Below are positions 16,673-22,967 of a DNA stretch of 25,474 nucleotides, piece after piece. The notes under the pieces are model-generated. The model had not been told where the DNA came from. It saw only the letters and a list, made by a program, of their open reading frames with translations, and made no database searches. Position 1 is the first letter of the stretch. Each line of letters opens with the position of its first letter. The position numbers were made by a program, and so were the translations under genes. The DNA is from a virus. Location: positions 1 to 25,474 of IMG/VR virus record IMGVR_UViG_3300022602_000384. One strand, written 5' to 3'.

Positions 16673-16891
16673 ATGAAAGAAACAAAGATTAATCACAGAT
16701 CGTTTAGTTCATTTACCTCATGGCTACGTTGCGGCAAAGCATGGCAACTGGAACGTGGCTTGCAAGCACCATCAGACCCAGCATGGTGGTTTGTCGGTGG
16801 TTCTGCGTTTCACGCAGCAGCAGAGAAGTTTCTGCTCAATGAATTTGCTAAGACAAATAGCCCAGTAAAAGATACGGAGATACCTTTCTGA
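16673..16891 (+). CDS. Cas4/RecB-like exonuclease, N-terminal half (split gene)
   Basis: These 72 residues match the start of phage PD-(D/E)XK exonucleases: FSSFTSWLRCGKAWQLERGL, then VGGSAFHAAAE. C20 corresponds to the first iron-sulphur cluster Cys of Cas4/AddB-type enzymes, and G43...H47...E51 is nuclease motif I. The frame then stops at TGA 16891 after a short linker. The rest of the enzyme (motifs II-III and the other three Cys) is encoded at 17415, after three small genes. The two parts together (290 residues) have the normal size of the family. They could assemble into one nuclease, or this half could be a decayed remnant; the clean boundary at a linker favours assembly. Confidence 0.75.
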   Translation: MKETKINHRSFSSFTSWLRCGKAWQLERGLQAPSDPAWWFVGGSAFHAAAEKFLLNEFAKTNSPVKDTEIPF

Positions 16892-16892
16892 A

Positions 16893-17108
16893 ATGAGTAA
16901 AGAAATTGCAGACCTTAGAGCAACACCAGGAGCAGAAGCCGACTACCGTTCACTCGGTCCAATCCGTATCTGTCCATGTGACAGCGACTTATGGAACGTC
17001 AAGTGCAAGTTTGACGATGACGGCGAGTTGGGTATTTACTTCCTCGACATGCGTTGTGCGTCATGTGACTCGCTTGCAGTTGCGCCAATGCCAGGATGGA
17101 AGCAATAA
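16893..17108 (+). CDS. Small zinc-ribbon-like protein inside the split exonuclease
   Basis: This 71-residue protein starts one base after the previous stop. It has a CPC motif near residue 28, a Cys about ten residues later (VKCKF) and CASC near residue 55, so four or five Cys could hold a metal in a ribbon fold. Strands GELGIYFLDMRC surround the second pair. Nothing similar to a nuclease motif is present. It is coupled to the next gene by TAATG. Function unknown. Confidence 0.6.
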   Translation: MSKEIADLRATPGAEADYRSLGPIRICPCDSDLWNVKCKFDDDGELGIYFLDMRCASCDSLAVAPMPGWKQ

Positions 17109-17227
17109 TGTACGAGCGTTTTCTGCTTTGGATTAACAACTGGTCATCTGAAAGACTCAATGACCTTTACGATTGGGACAGCGATTGCTGGCATAACGAC
17201 AATACAACATGTGAGGATTGTGAATAA
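17108..17227 (+). CDS. 39-residue Trp/Asp-rich small protein
   Basis: The ATG overlaps the previous TAA and the stop overlaps the next ATG (TAATG on both sides), which argues strongly that it is translated. The product starts MYERFLLWINNW, is rich in Asp and Trp, and ends with C-W-H----TCEDCE, so a Cys/His metal site is possible. Strongly acidic overall. No family recognised. Confidence 0.55.
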   Translation: MYERFLLWINNWSSERLNDLYDWDSDCWHNDNTTCEDCE

Positions 17228-17415
17228 TGGGAAAGAAACGCGCTGCATTGGTTACCAAGGCTGCCTTTGAGCAGGCTTTTGTTGAGGCAGAAGTGCTTAT
17301 GCGTAAGGCTCTATCTGATCTAATTCAGAAAGAGATTAACGCTGAGACTAATCCTGCTACAATTGTAGGTCTGAAGAAGGCCCAAGCCGTTGTATTCGGA
17401 CAGGAAATTCAATAA
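17227..17415 (+). CDS. Small helical protein between exonuclease halves
   Basis: This 62-residue protein starts MGKKRAALVTKAAFEQ and is almost wholly helical (EAEVLMRKALSDLIQKEINAE), ending GLKKAQAVVFGQEIQ. It is coupled on both sides by TAATG. No Cys, no membrane segment. It could be a small nucleic-acid or exonuclease partner protein, but only position suggests that. Confidence 0.6.
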   Translation: MGKKRAALVTKAAFEQAFVEAEVLMRKALSDLIQKEINAETNPATIVGLKKAQAVVFGQEIQ

Positions 17416-18071
17416 TGTGGGATGACATTTGGCGCGAAGCCTTCAACAACCAAGTTGCTGAGGTTGAGAAGAAGTCTGGCACAAACCCACAGGAGTGGCG
17501 TAAAGGTGGCATGGCTACCAAAGCCAATCCAGATAAAGAAAACGGCGTATGGTGGGACGAGAACGGCAAGAAGATGTTCTTCGACTTTATCAACGTCTGG
17601 CAAGAAAGCCACTTTGAGATTTGGCAAACGCCACAGGGTATACCTGGCATTGAAATTGAATTTAATAACAACTTCGGTGAAGTGCCTATCAAAGCCTTTG
17701 CTGATCTAATTGCAGTTACCCCAGCGGGTGAACTTGCAGTTGTTGACTTTAAGACAGGTAAGGCTACGCCAGATAGTTCTATGCAATTGGGCTTGTATGC
17801 CTCATGCATGGAGATGACCTTTGGCATCCGACCTACAGTTGGTTACTACTATTCAGCCCGCAAAGGTTACTTTGACAAGGTAACTGGGTTGGATCGTTGG
17901 ACCATCCCACTCTTTACTGAGATGTTTGCTCAGTTTGAGCGTGGCTTGCAGGCAGAAATATTCTTGCCAAACATCGGCATGTCGTGTAGCACATGCGGAG
18001 TAAAAGATTATTGTTACGTCGTTGGCGGACAATTAGCACAGATTTACGACCCACTAGCAGAAATAAACTAA
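17415..18071 (+). CDS. Cas4/RecB-like exonuclease, C-terminal catalytic half (split gene)
   Basis: This 218-residue protein begins MWDDIWREAFNNQVAE, the helix that follows motif I in full-length relatives. The active site is visible: D97 in PIKAFADLIAV, D111-F-K113 in VVDFKTGK and Q124 in MQLGLYAS. Three Cys near the end (C191, C194, C200 in CSTCGVKDYC) are the remaining ligands of a 4Fe-4S cluster whose first Cys lies in the separate 72-residue protein at 16673. The family resects DNA 5' ends or makes single strands for recombination with an annealing or RecA-like protein. Lacking motif-I His, this half alone should be inactive or altered. Coupled to the gene before by TAATG. Confidence 0.85.
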   Translation: MWDDIWREAFNNQVAEVEKKSGTNPQEWRKGGMATKANPDKENGVWWDENGKKMFFDFINVWQESHFEIWQTPQGIPGIEIEFNNNFGEVPIKAFADLIAVTPAGELAVVDFKTGKATPDSSMQLGLYASCMEMTFGIRPTVGYYYSARKGYFDKVTGLDRWTIPLFTEMFAQFERGLQAEIFLPNIGMSCSTCGVKDYCYVVGGQLAQIYDPLAEIN

Positions 18072-18081
18072 GGAGAAAAAA

Positions 18082-18465
18082 ATGGCAGCAGAGACAACAA
18101 AGTTCCAAGTCAACTTTAAGTTGGCTGATGGAACATTGATCAACATCTATGCAGACAACTCAGCAGAGTTGGAAGCATCACTTGCAACAATCCAAGACAC
18201 AGCAACACTTATCGGTGCAACTGCTGGTTCACTATCAGGAGCAGGCAATGCCGTTGGTCTTGTAGCACAGTCATTCAATGCACAGGTAGTCAGTCATGGC
18301 ACACATACACCAGCAGCACCTGCAGCAATTGCAGAAGGCCATTGCAAGCATGGTGCGCTAGTCTGGCGTGAGTCTAAGCCTGGTGCGCCAAAGGAATGGA
18401 AGGGTTGGTTCTGCCCATCACCGAAGGGTACGCCAGATCAATGCGAGCCTAAGTTCCTTCGATAA
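18082..18465 (+). CDS. Zinc-tail protein, possible single-strand DNA-binding partner
   Basis: The start follows AAGGAGAAAAAA. The 127-residue product has a small N-terminal beta part (FQVNFKLADGTLINIYADN), an Ala/Gly/Ser-rich helical middle and a C-terminal metal motif: HCKHGALVWRE, then WFCPSPKGTPDQC. The Cys/His set would make one small zinc knuckle, of the kind seen at the ends of phage replication proteins that hold single-stranded DNA. It lies between exonuclease and helicase-like ATPase, which fits a recombination or single-strand-binding role. Function inferred from context. Confidence 0.65.
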   Translation: MAAETTKFQVNFKLADGTLINIYADNSAELEASLATIQDTATLIGATAGSLSGAGNAVGLVAQSFNAQVVSHGTHTPAAPAAIAEGHCKHGALVWRESKPGAPKEWKGWFCPSPKGTPDQCEPKFLR

Positions 18466-18471
18466 TTTAAT

Positions 18472-19299
18472 ATGCTGTCCTTACATCAAGCGGCAGCGAA
18501 AAGTACCAATGATTACGCGCTATTGCCTGACCTATTTCAACCGTTAGCCGACGAGGGAATTAGGTTCAGGCGGGGGCAGATGACAATGATTGCAGGCCAG
18601 CCAAACGCTGGTAAGTCATTGTTGGCTCTGTATATGGCCGTACAAATGAAGGTGCCAACGCTGTACATATCAGCAGATACGGATGCGTATACGACTGCAA
18701 TCCGTGCAGCGGCGATGGTTACTGGACATAAGGTTGCAACTGTAGAAGAAGCGTTTGCTTCTGGTGCTGGTCAAGATTTTTATGGATCAGAGTTGGAAAG
18801 TATTAAACATTTGCAGTTTGACTTTAGCCCATCCCCTACGCTAGACGAGATTGACCTTTCAATCCGTGCTTACGCAGAAGCATATGGCGAGTATCCACAT
18901 ATGATTATCGTGGACAACGCTATGAATGTGGTATCGCTTCATAACGACGAATGGTCTGGGCTACGTGAGATAGCCAAAGCGATGCACCACATTGCCCGTG
19001 AGACTGATGCAGCAGTAATGTTGCTTCACCACACAACAGAGAATGAAGGAAGGCCTGATACGCCACCAGCACGTAAGGCTATCCAAGGAAAGATTGCACA
19101 GTTGCCAGAGATGATCCTTACAGTGGCACTTGTCTCATATACAGGTGAGTTTCGTGTAGCATGTGTGAAGAACCGCTTTGCAAAGAATAGCGCCGATGGT
19201 TCGCAGTATGTCACACTGTGGGCAGATGCAAGCCGTATGTCGCTATACCCAGACAGAGCAGCACAGGCAATTGGAACATCATGGAAGGATATGCAATGA
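18472..19299 (+). CDS. RecA/DnaB-like ATPase, probable replicative helicase or recombinase
   Basis: This 275-residue protein is a single RecA-fold ATPase. Walker A is GQPNAGKS at 42-49, Walker B is MIIVDN at 144-149, and a sensor-like LLHHTT lies at 184-189. PTLYISADTDAYT after Walker A resembles DnaB/RadA/AAA_25 ATPases. It lacks the N-terminal domain of DnaB; the primase domains are in separate genes just downstream, as if a T7 gp4-like primase-helicase had been taken apart. It likely moves on single-stranded DNA at the fork. The ATG has no clear Shine-Dalgarno, and the AT-rich GATAATTTAAT before it could be a leaderless promoter. Overlaps the next gene by ATGA. Confidence 0.82.
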   Translation: MLSLHQAAAKSTNDYALLPDLFQPLADEGIRFRRGQMTMIAGQPNAGKSLLALYMAVQMKVPTLYISADTDAYTTAIRAAAMVTGHKVATVEEAFASGAGQDFYGSELESIKHLQFDFSPSPTLDEIDLSIRAYAEAYGEYPHMIIVDNAMNVVSLHNDEWSGLREIAKAMHHIARETDAAVMLLHHTTENEGRPDTPPARKAIQGKIAQLPEMILTVALVSYTGEFRVACVKNRFAKNSADGSQYVTLWADASRMSLYPDRAAQAIGTSWKDMQ

Positions 19300-19436
19300 G
19301 TAGTGATTTTATGGCAGCAGCAGCAGCACAACTAGAACAGATGGTCATTTCCATTCGATATGAAGATTATTCTCTGGCTAAGAAGTATCTACTCAAGCAT
19401 GAGGCGCATGACATTATTGAGATGCTTGGCCTATGA
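19296..19436 (+). CDS. 46-residue helical protein
   Basis: The start at 19296 makes an ATGA overlap with the ATPase gene; upstream in-frame ATGs lie deep in that gene. The product has an Ala-rich N-terminus and a helix SLAKKYLLKHEAHDIIEMLGL. It ends with ATGA coupling to the resolvase gene. No motif recognised; it may be a helicase accessory or loader piece, based on place only. Confidence 0.55.
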   Translation: MSSDFMAAAAAQLEQMVISIRYEDYSLAKKYLLKHEAHDIIEMLGL

Positions 19437-19789
19437 GTACCTATGGCAAGCGCAAAGGTTCAGCCTTTGAGACTGGCATACTGAAGTTTCTTCGCTCCAG
19501 AGGGTTGCTAGCAGAGCGGTTACGCCTTGCTGGGAAGGATGATGAAGGGGATATAGTCTGTATGGTTGCGGGACAGCCATACGTCTTTGAACTGAAAGCA
19601 ACTGTCAAGATGGACCTACCGCAGTTTTGGCGTGAGGCTACCCTTGAGGCAGCCAATTACGCCAAGGCTCGTGGGTTAGAAGCCACACCACCTGCCTATG
19701 TGATAGTTAAGCGTCGCATGGGTAGCATGGAGAATGCCTGGGTTATTCAAGATCTAGACCAATGGATCAAGGTAACCAGTGGAGAGTAA
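19433..19789 (+). CDS. Holliday junction resolvase, PD-(D/E)XK fold
   Basis: This 118-residue protein has the Hjc-like set: KRKGSAFETGILKFL with E13, then DDEGDIVCM with D40, then FELKATVK with E53 and K55. These make the metal site that cuts four-way DNA junctions during recombination or resolves branched DNA before packaging. Length matches the compact archaeal/phage resolvases. It is coupled to the gene before by ATGA and overlaps the primase zinc gene by 11 bases, in a replication operon, which supports the assignment. Confidence 0.83.
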   Translation: MSTYGKRKGSAFETGILKFLRSRGLLAERLRLAGKDDEGDIVCMVAGQPYVFELKATVKMDLPQFWREATLEAANYAKARGLEATPPAYVIVKRRMGSMENAWVIQDLDQWIKVTSGE

Positions 19790-20150
19790 GCCTGATCTAG
19801 CCACTGTGCTAGAACATTACGGGGTGCGGATCCTCAACCGTCATGGCTGGATACCTTGCAAATGCATTATGCACGATGATTCACATGCCAGCGCAGCCTA
19901 TAACCTAGACTCGCAAGGCTACAACTGTTTAGTTTGCCAAATCCTCGGTGATGTCTACGATGTAGTAGCGCACATGGAAAACTTAAAGGAGTTTAGAGAT
20001 GTTAAGCGCAGAGCAGAAGAACTTGCTCACGGAAGCAGCAGAGCGTTATTCACGCAATCTCACACCACAGGCAGCGTCTTACCTCGCAGGGCGGGGAATA
20101 ACAAAGGAAGTGGCGGAACGGTTCCTTCTTGGAAGCGTAGTCGAGCCTAG
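19779..20150 (+). CDS. DNA primase, CHC2 zinc-binding half (split primase)
   Basis: Starts at GTG 19779, inside the end of the resolvase gene. The 123 residues carry the primase zinc motif: C29-I-M-H32 in CKCIMHDDSHASAAY, then C50-x2-C53 in YNCLVC, followed by helix GDVYDVVAHMENLKEF. The frame makes sense to about residue 85 (FRDVKRRAEELAHG). The last 40 residues (ending PSWKRSRA) look like out-of-frame translation, because the TOPRIM half begins at 19999 in the +1 frame. The zinc domain recognises template DNA and needs the TOPRIM domain to make primers, so both halves should work together. Confidence 0.78.
   Translation: MESKPDLATVLEHYGVRILNRHGWIPCKCIMHDDSHASAAYNLDSQGYNCLVCQILGDVYDVVAHMENLKEFRDVKRRAEELAHGSSRALFTQSHTTGSVLPRRAGNNKGSGGTVPSWKRSRA
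19985..19991 (+). promoter_or_regulatory. Internal Shine-Dalgarno site for the TOPRIM half
   Basis: AAAGGAG lies seven bases before the ATG at 19999 and inside the zinc-half gene. This near-perfect site supports independent initiation of the TOPRIM protein rather than a frameshift. A TAA in the same frame at 19984-19986 prevents a longer upstream start. Confidence 0.65.
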
Positions 20151-20634
20151 TGCTGGCCATGAGCATTCCACAGGAAGGCTATCCATCCCGTACCAGACGC
20201 CTACAGGCGTCGTGGGAATGAAGTTTAGGACTATAGATGGCGGCACGCCGAAGTACCTTTATCCCACTGGCCAAAAAGTGGGGCTATTTAACGTTATTGA
20301 TCTTCACAAGTACTCTGACTCGATTGCCATTTGCGAAGGTGAAATTGATACGATTGTACTTTCGGGCGTCGTCGGGATACCAGCGGTTGGTGTTGCGGGA
20401 GTATCACAATGGAAACCCTGGTTTCCAAAGTTATTCGAAGGTTACAAGAATATTTACATATTCGCAGATAATGATGTCAAAGAAGACGGGCGCAATCCTG
20501 GTCAAGAACTTGCCAAGAGGATCAAAGAAGATCTAGATAAGGCAACTGTCATGCAATTGCCAGACAATGAAGACGTCAATGATGTACTATTAGCCTATGG
20601 TTCTTCGTGGTTTACGGACAGGTTGGCAGCGTAA
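19999..20634 (+). CDS. DNA primase, TOPRIM catalytic half (split primase)
   Basis: This 211-residue protein begins with helices typical of the linker (RYSRNLTPQAASYLAGRGITKE), then a TGVVGMKFRTIDG strand. The TOPRIM domain follows: E113-G-E115 in ICEGEIDTIVLSG and D157-N-D159 in IFADNDVKEDG, the acidic residues that hold metal and polymerise the primer. It ends with LPDNEDVNDVLLAYGS, as in T7 gp4-type primases. It overlaps the zinc half by 152 bases in another frame and has its own Shine-Dalgarno. Normally both domains are one chain, so this is a split primase. It is followed by a small zinc gene that overlaps it by 38 bases. Confidence 0.85.
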   Translation: MLSAEQKNLLTEAAERYSRNLTPQAASYLAGRGITKEVAERFLLGSVVEPSAGHEHSTGRLSIPYQTPTGVVGMKFRTIDGGTPKYLYPTGQKVGLFNVIDLHKYSDSIAICEGEIDTIVLSGVVGIPAVGVAGVSQWKPWFPKLFEGYKNIYIFADNDVKEDGRNPGQELAKRIKEDLDKATVMQLPDNEDVNDVLLAYGSSWFTDRLAA

Positions 20635-20716
20635 TTGGCGCTGTCGGCGTGGCAACCATGTTTGGACAGGTACACCTGGAGCAGCACTGTGCATAGTATG
20701 CAGGCATGTTGAATGA
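20597..20716 (+). CDS. 39-residue zinc-motif protein overlapping the primase
   Basis: The ATG at 20597 lies in the primase end and the TGA overlaps the next ATG (ATGA at 20713-20716). The product reads WRCRRGNHVWTGTPGAALC then IVCRH, i.e. Cys...His-x-Trp...Cys-x2-Cys, a pattern of tiny actinobacterial and phage zinc proteins. The double overlap and motif support it despite a weak ribosome site. Role unknown. Confidence 0.55.
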   Translation: MVLRGLRTGWQRNWRCRRGNHVWTGTPGAALCIVCRHVE

Positions 20717-21036
20717 AACGGCCTACATTCCTTAAAGTCTCTGGCATTAAGTATCGGATTAAATACCAACTTGATGACCAGGATGCTTTTGGGTTGACAG
20801 ATCCTGCCACCAATACGATTTATCTTCGTGAAGGGCTACCAGAAGATAAGTTGATTCGGGTATTTGTACATGAAATTACACATGCAGTTATATTTGAAAC
20901 ACCGTTCTCTGTTCGCAAGCGCTTTGATCTAGAAGAAATATGCGACATAGTTGGCTGGCATTTCTTGGACATGCTAAGAGCAAACCCAGAGATTGTGCAG
21001 TACATCTTGCGAGAAACAGAAGACGATACAGAGTAA
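20713..21036 (+). CDS. HEXXH zinc metallopeptidase-like protein
   Basis: This 107-residue protein has the zincin signature H53-E54-I-T-H57 in RVFVHEITHAVIF, inside a helix after the strand pattern NTIYLREGLPEDK. A third ligand could be E75 or E76 in LEEICDIVGWHF. It resembles short IrrE/ImmA-type or SprT-like phage peptidases; ImmA family members cleave phage repressors, but no repressor gene is next to it here. It sits in a run of small genes after the primase and is coupled on both sides (ATGA, TAATG). Catalytic function is plausible; substrate unknown. Confidence 0.72.
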   Translation: MKRPTFLKVSGIKYRIKYQLDDQDAFGLTDPATNTIYLREGLPEDKLIRVFVHEITHAVIFETPFSVRKRFDLEEICDIVGWHFLDMLRANPEIVQYILRETEDDTE

Positions 21037-21221
21037 TGCCACAGTTTATCTACGGCCCTAAAGATGGCGGCGAAGTGCCAGCAATCTTGTGGGTACTTGA
21101 CTCAATTGAATTGATTGAGCGTAGGGACGACGGCAGAAAGATGATACACTGTTATGAATTAAAAGATGACAAAAACTATTATTACGCAGGAGAATATGAT
21201 GCAGGGGGAGAAGATGAGTGA
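21036..21221 (+). CDS. 61-residue small protein, unknown
   Basis: The start at 21036 overlaps the previous stop (TAATG). The product starts MPQFIYGPKDGGEVP, has a beta-rich middle (ILWVLDSIELIERRDDGRKMIHCYEL) and an acidic end rich in Tyr, Asp and Glu. The GPKDGGEVP turn resembles short phage and bacterial proteins that I cannot name with confidence. No metal motif or membrane segment. Confidence 0.6.
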   Translation: MPQFIYGPKDGGEVPAILWVLDSIELIERRDDGRKMIHCYELKDDKNYYYAGEYDAGGEDE

Positions 21222-21603
21222 ACCAAGACTTACAATTGGCGATAAGACTGTTGACGAATGCAGGGATGCAGATTGTAAATATCAATCATTTAAACAACAC
21301 TATCACGGTGGCACTGCCTCAAGTCAGGACTTTGCGGCAGGCGTCTGGTCAGTAATGGACGAGATTGGCAACTTACTTATCACTAAGCAGGCTGATTATG
21401 GTCCAGGTAACATCAATAACGCGTTTGGTGGGCCAATGAATGGTCTGATGGTACGCATTGGTGACAAGTTTGAGCGTCTTAAAAACCTACTGAGCAGTGG
21501 CTCAAAGCCACAGCATGAGTCTATCGAAGATTCGTTCAAGGATATGGCTAATTATGCAGTCATCGCCTTGATGGTCGAGAGAGGGTTATGGCCTAAATCG
21601 TGA
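21214..21603 (+). CDS. DUF1599-like (nucleotide-modification-associated) protein
   Basis: The chosen start overlaps the previous stop by 8 bases; ATG 21199, six bases after AGGAG, is an equally good choice and adds five residues. The 129-residue product contains an all-helical module with TKQADYGPGNINNAFGGPMNG, MVRIGDKFERLKNLL and SIEDSFKDMANYAVIALM. This matches DUF1599, often found with thymidylate or nucleotide metabolism genes and related in fold to MazG-type NTP pyrophosphohydrolases. It probably acts on nucleotides. No thymidylate synthase or hypermodification gene is in the window. Confidence 0.65.
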   Translation: MSEPRLTIGDKTVDECRDADCKYQSFKQHYHGGTASSQDFAAGVWSVMDEIGNLLITKQADYGPGNINNAFGGPMNGLMVRIGDKFERLKNLLSSGSKPQHESIEDSFKDMANYAVIALMVERGLWPKS

Positions 21604-21869
21604 TTAAAAAATCCCAACTTAAAAAACAAATAGAAAAAAATCAATCTGAAATTTTTGATTTACGGCGTAAATTATTTGAGTTAAGCGACGCATTTTATGC
21701 TAACAAGACAATGGGTAGATATACCAAATATGAAGTTCGACTTAAAATTCTTGAAGATGTTATAGGTCAATTGGTTGAATTAAAATATCCTGAAAATATG
21801 AATGAGCAACAAAAAGTTTTTTTCCAAGATACTTTGGAAAGAATGAAAAATATGGAATACAAAGAATGA
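21600..21869 (+). CDS. AT-rich coiled-coil small protein
   Basis: The start is GTG at 21600, overlapping the previous stop (GTGA). The 89 residues are Lys/Glu/Leu-rich and look like a coiled coil (KKSQLKKQIEKNQSEIFDLR, then KYEVRLKILEDVIGQLVELK). Base composition is far more AT-rich than in the genes on either side, with many A-runs, which suggests recent gain from another source. It remains in the operon by ATGA overlap with the next gene. No function recognised. Confidence 0.65.
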   Translation: MIKKSQLKKQIEKNQSEIFDLRRKLFELSDAFYANKTMGRYTKYEVRLKILEDVIGQLVELKYPENMNEQQKVFFQDTLERMKNMEYKE

Positions 21870-22336
21870 TTGAAATTAAGATGTCTCATGGAGACTTGTC
21901 TTTTGCTACGATTGAAGCAACAGCACGCTTTAATTTCAACAGAGCCAAAGGTAATGACGCGTCACAAGGTCATGCACCTACTTGGGTAGAACAAGTCGCA
22001 CGTGAAATATCTGGCTGTCTTGGTGAGATTGCCATTGCTCGTTGGCAGGATAAGTACCCATTTGCGCTATTTTCAGAGCGTAAGATGGGTGATGTGGGTG
22101 AGTTTGAAGTACGCACGACTGCATATGCTACGGGTAAGTTACTCATTACAGATAAAGATGACCCAGCACGCAAATATTTGCTGGTAACTTTGCCTACTTT
22201 TTATACTGCAAATATCCACGGATGGATGTATGGCTACGAGGCACAGGATGCTAAGTATTACAACACATCTATGCGTGCGCCAGTTTATGCAGTAGAACAG
22301 AAATACCTACACGCACCTGAGACGATCTATGGCTGA
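21866..22336 (+). CDS. Putative PD-(D/E)XK-fold nuclease-like protein
   Basis: This 156-residue protein has a helix with GCLGEIAIARWQDKYPF, then GDVGEFEVRTTAY and a beta hairpin GKLLITDKDDPARKYLLV, finishing with IHGWMYGYEAQ. The order Glu - Asp - E-x-R is like a restriction-endonuclease fold with Arg in place of the usual Lys. I have seen this layout in uncharacterised actinophage proteins. A nuclease or DNA-binding role is inferred; the E-x-R change lowers certainty of catalysis. ATG overlaps the gene before (ATGA), and its stop overlaps the sigma factor start by 8 bases. Confidence 0.55.
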   Translation: MIEIKMSHGDLSFATIEATARFNFNRAKGNDASQGHAPTWVEQVAREISGCLGEIAIARWQDKYPFALFSERKMGDVGEFEVRTTAYATGKLLITDKDDPARKYLLVTLPTFYTANIHGWMYGYEAQDAKYYNTSMRAPVYAVEQKYLHAPETIYG

Positions 22337-22967
22337 TTGGTTCTCAGAGGCTGAAGCCGTCGCCACACAGGTAGCACGCGTTGTGCATAGGAAGTATCAT
22401 ACTTATTTCGACGTATCTGATGTGCGTCAGGAATGCTTAGTATGGGTTATCCGTCGTGAGGCTAAGGTTCGTACCTGGCTTGACCCAGATCAAGAGCCAG
22501 AGGCGTACAAGGGTGGCGTTAAGCAATTGGGCAAGACACTATCTCGTCATGCTGACCGTTACTGCCGCAAGCGTAAAGCGCAGTCGCTAGGCTATGCGCT
22601 AGAAGATGAGGCGTACTACTCACCTATCACTTTGTCTGAGTTGCTACCCTTTGTTTGGTCTGATGTAGTTGAGACACACCGTCCTAATGATGGTGAACGT
22701 GTATCTGGTTCTGGTAATCCCGCTGAAGGTGGCAACTATGTCATTCAGTTGTTAGATATTCGTCGTGCAATGGCTAAGTTGGATGAGATGGACAGAGATG
22801 TATTGCAGTTAAAGTTTGAGCATCAGTTGACCTTTGCTCAGATTGCAGAAGAATTGCAGGTTAGCGATACAACAGCCCACCGCAAAGTGGATGGTGCGCT
22901 ACGCCGCTTGAACAATCACCTGGGTGGACAGTCACCATTTGAGCGAGAGGTAGAGATGGATGCCTAG
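22329..22967 (+). CDS. Phage sigma-70-like factor
   Basis: This 212-residue protein has an N-terminal helical region with SDVRQECLVWVIRREA, like sigma region 2, a charged middle (SRHADRYCRKRKAQSLGYAL) and a clear region 4 at about 145-205: LDEMDRDVLQLKFEHQLT then the helix-turn-helix around QIAEELQVSDTTAHRKVDGAL (171-191). Such factors redirect host RNA polymerase to phage promoters, often late ones. It could also act as a plain region-4 DNA binder, since region 2 is weakly conserved. Its end overlaps a FmdB-like gene by 8 bases, and it is late in the replication operon, a logical place for a switch to structural genes. Confidence 0.72.
   Translation: MADWFSEAEAVATQVARVVHRKYHTYFDVSDVRQECLVWVIRREAKVRTWLDPDQEPEAYKGGVKQLGKTLSRHADRYCRKRKAQSLGYALEDEAYYSPITLSELLPFVWSDVVETHRPNDGERVSGSGNPAEGGNYVIQLLDIRRAMAKLDEMDRDVLQLKFEHQLTFAQIAEELQVSDTTAHRKVDGALRRLNNHLGGQSPFEREVEMDA

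Noticed and set aside
17357-17827. 156-codon minus-strand frame opposite the exonuclease
   Set aside because: It lies opposite a gene with clear catalytic motifs and shows no start site or domain.
19987-20150. Programmed frameshift joining the primase halves
   Set aside because: A +1 shift would be needed, no clear slippery site is seen, and a strong Shine-Dalgarno precedes the second start. Kept as an alternative in the finding only.
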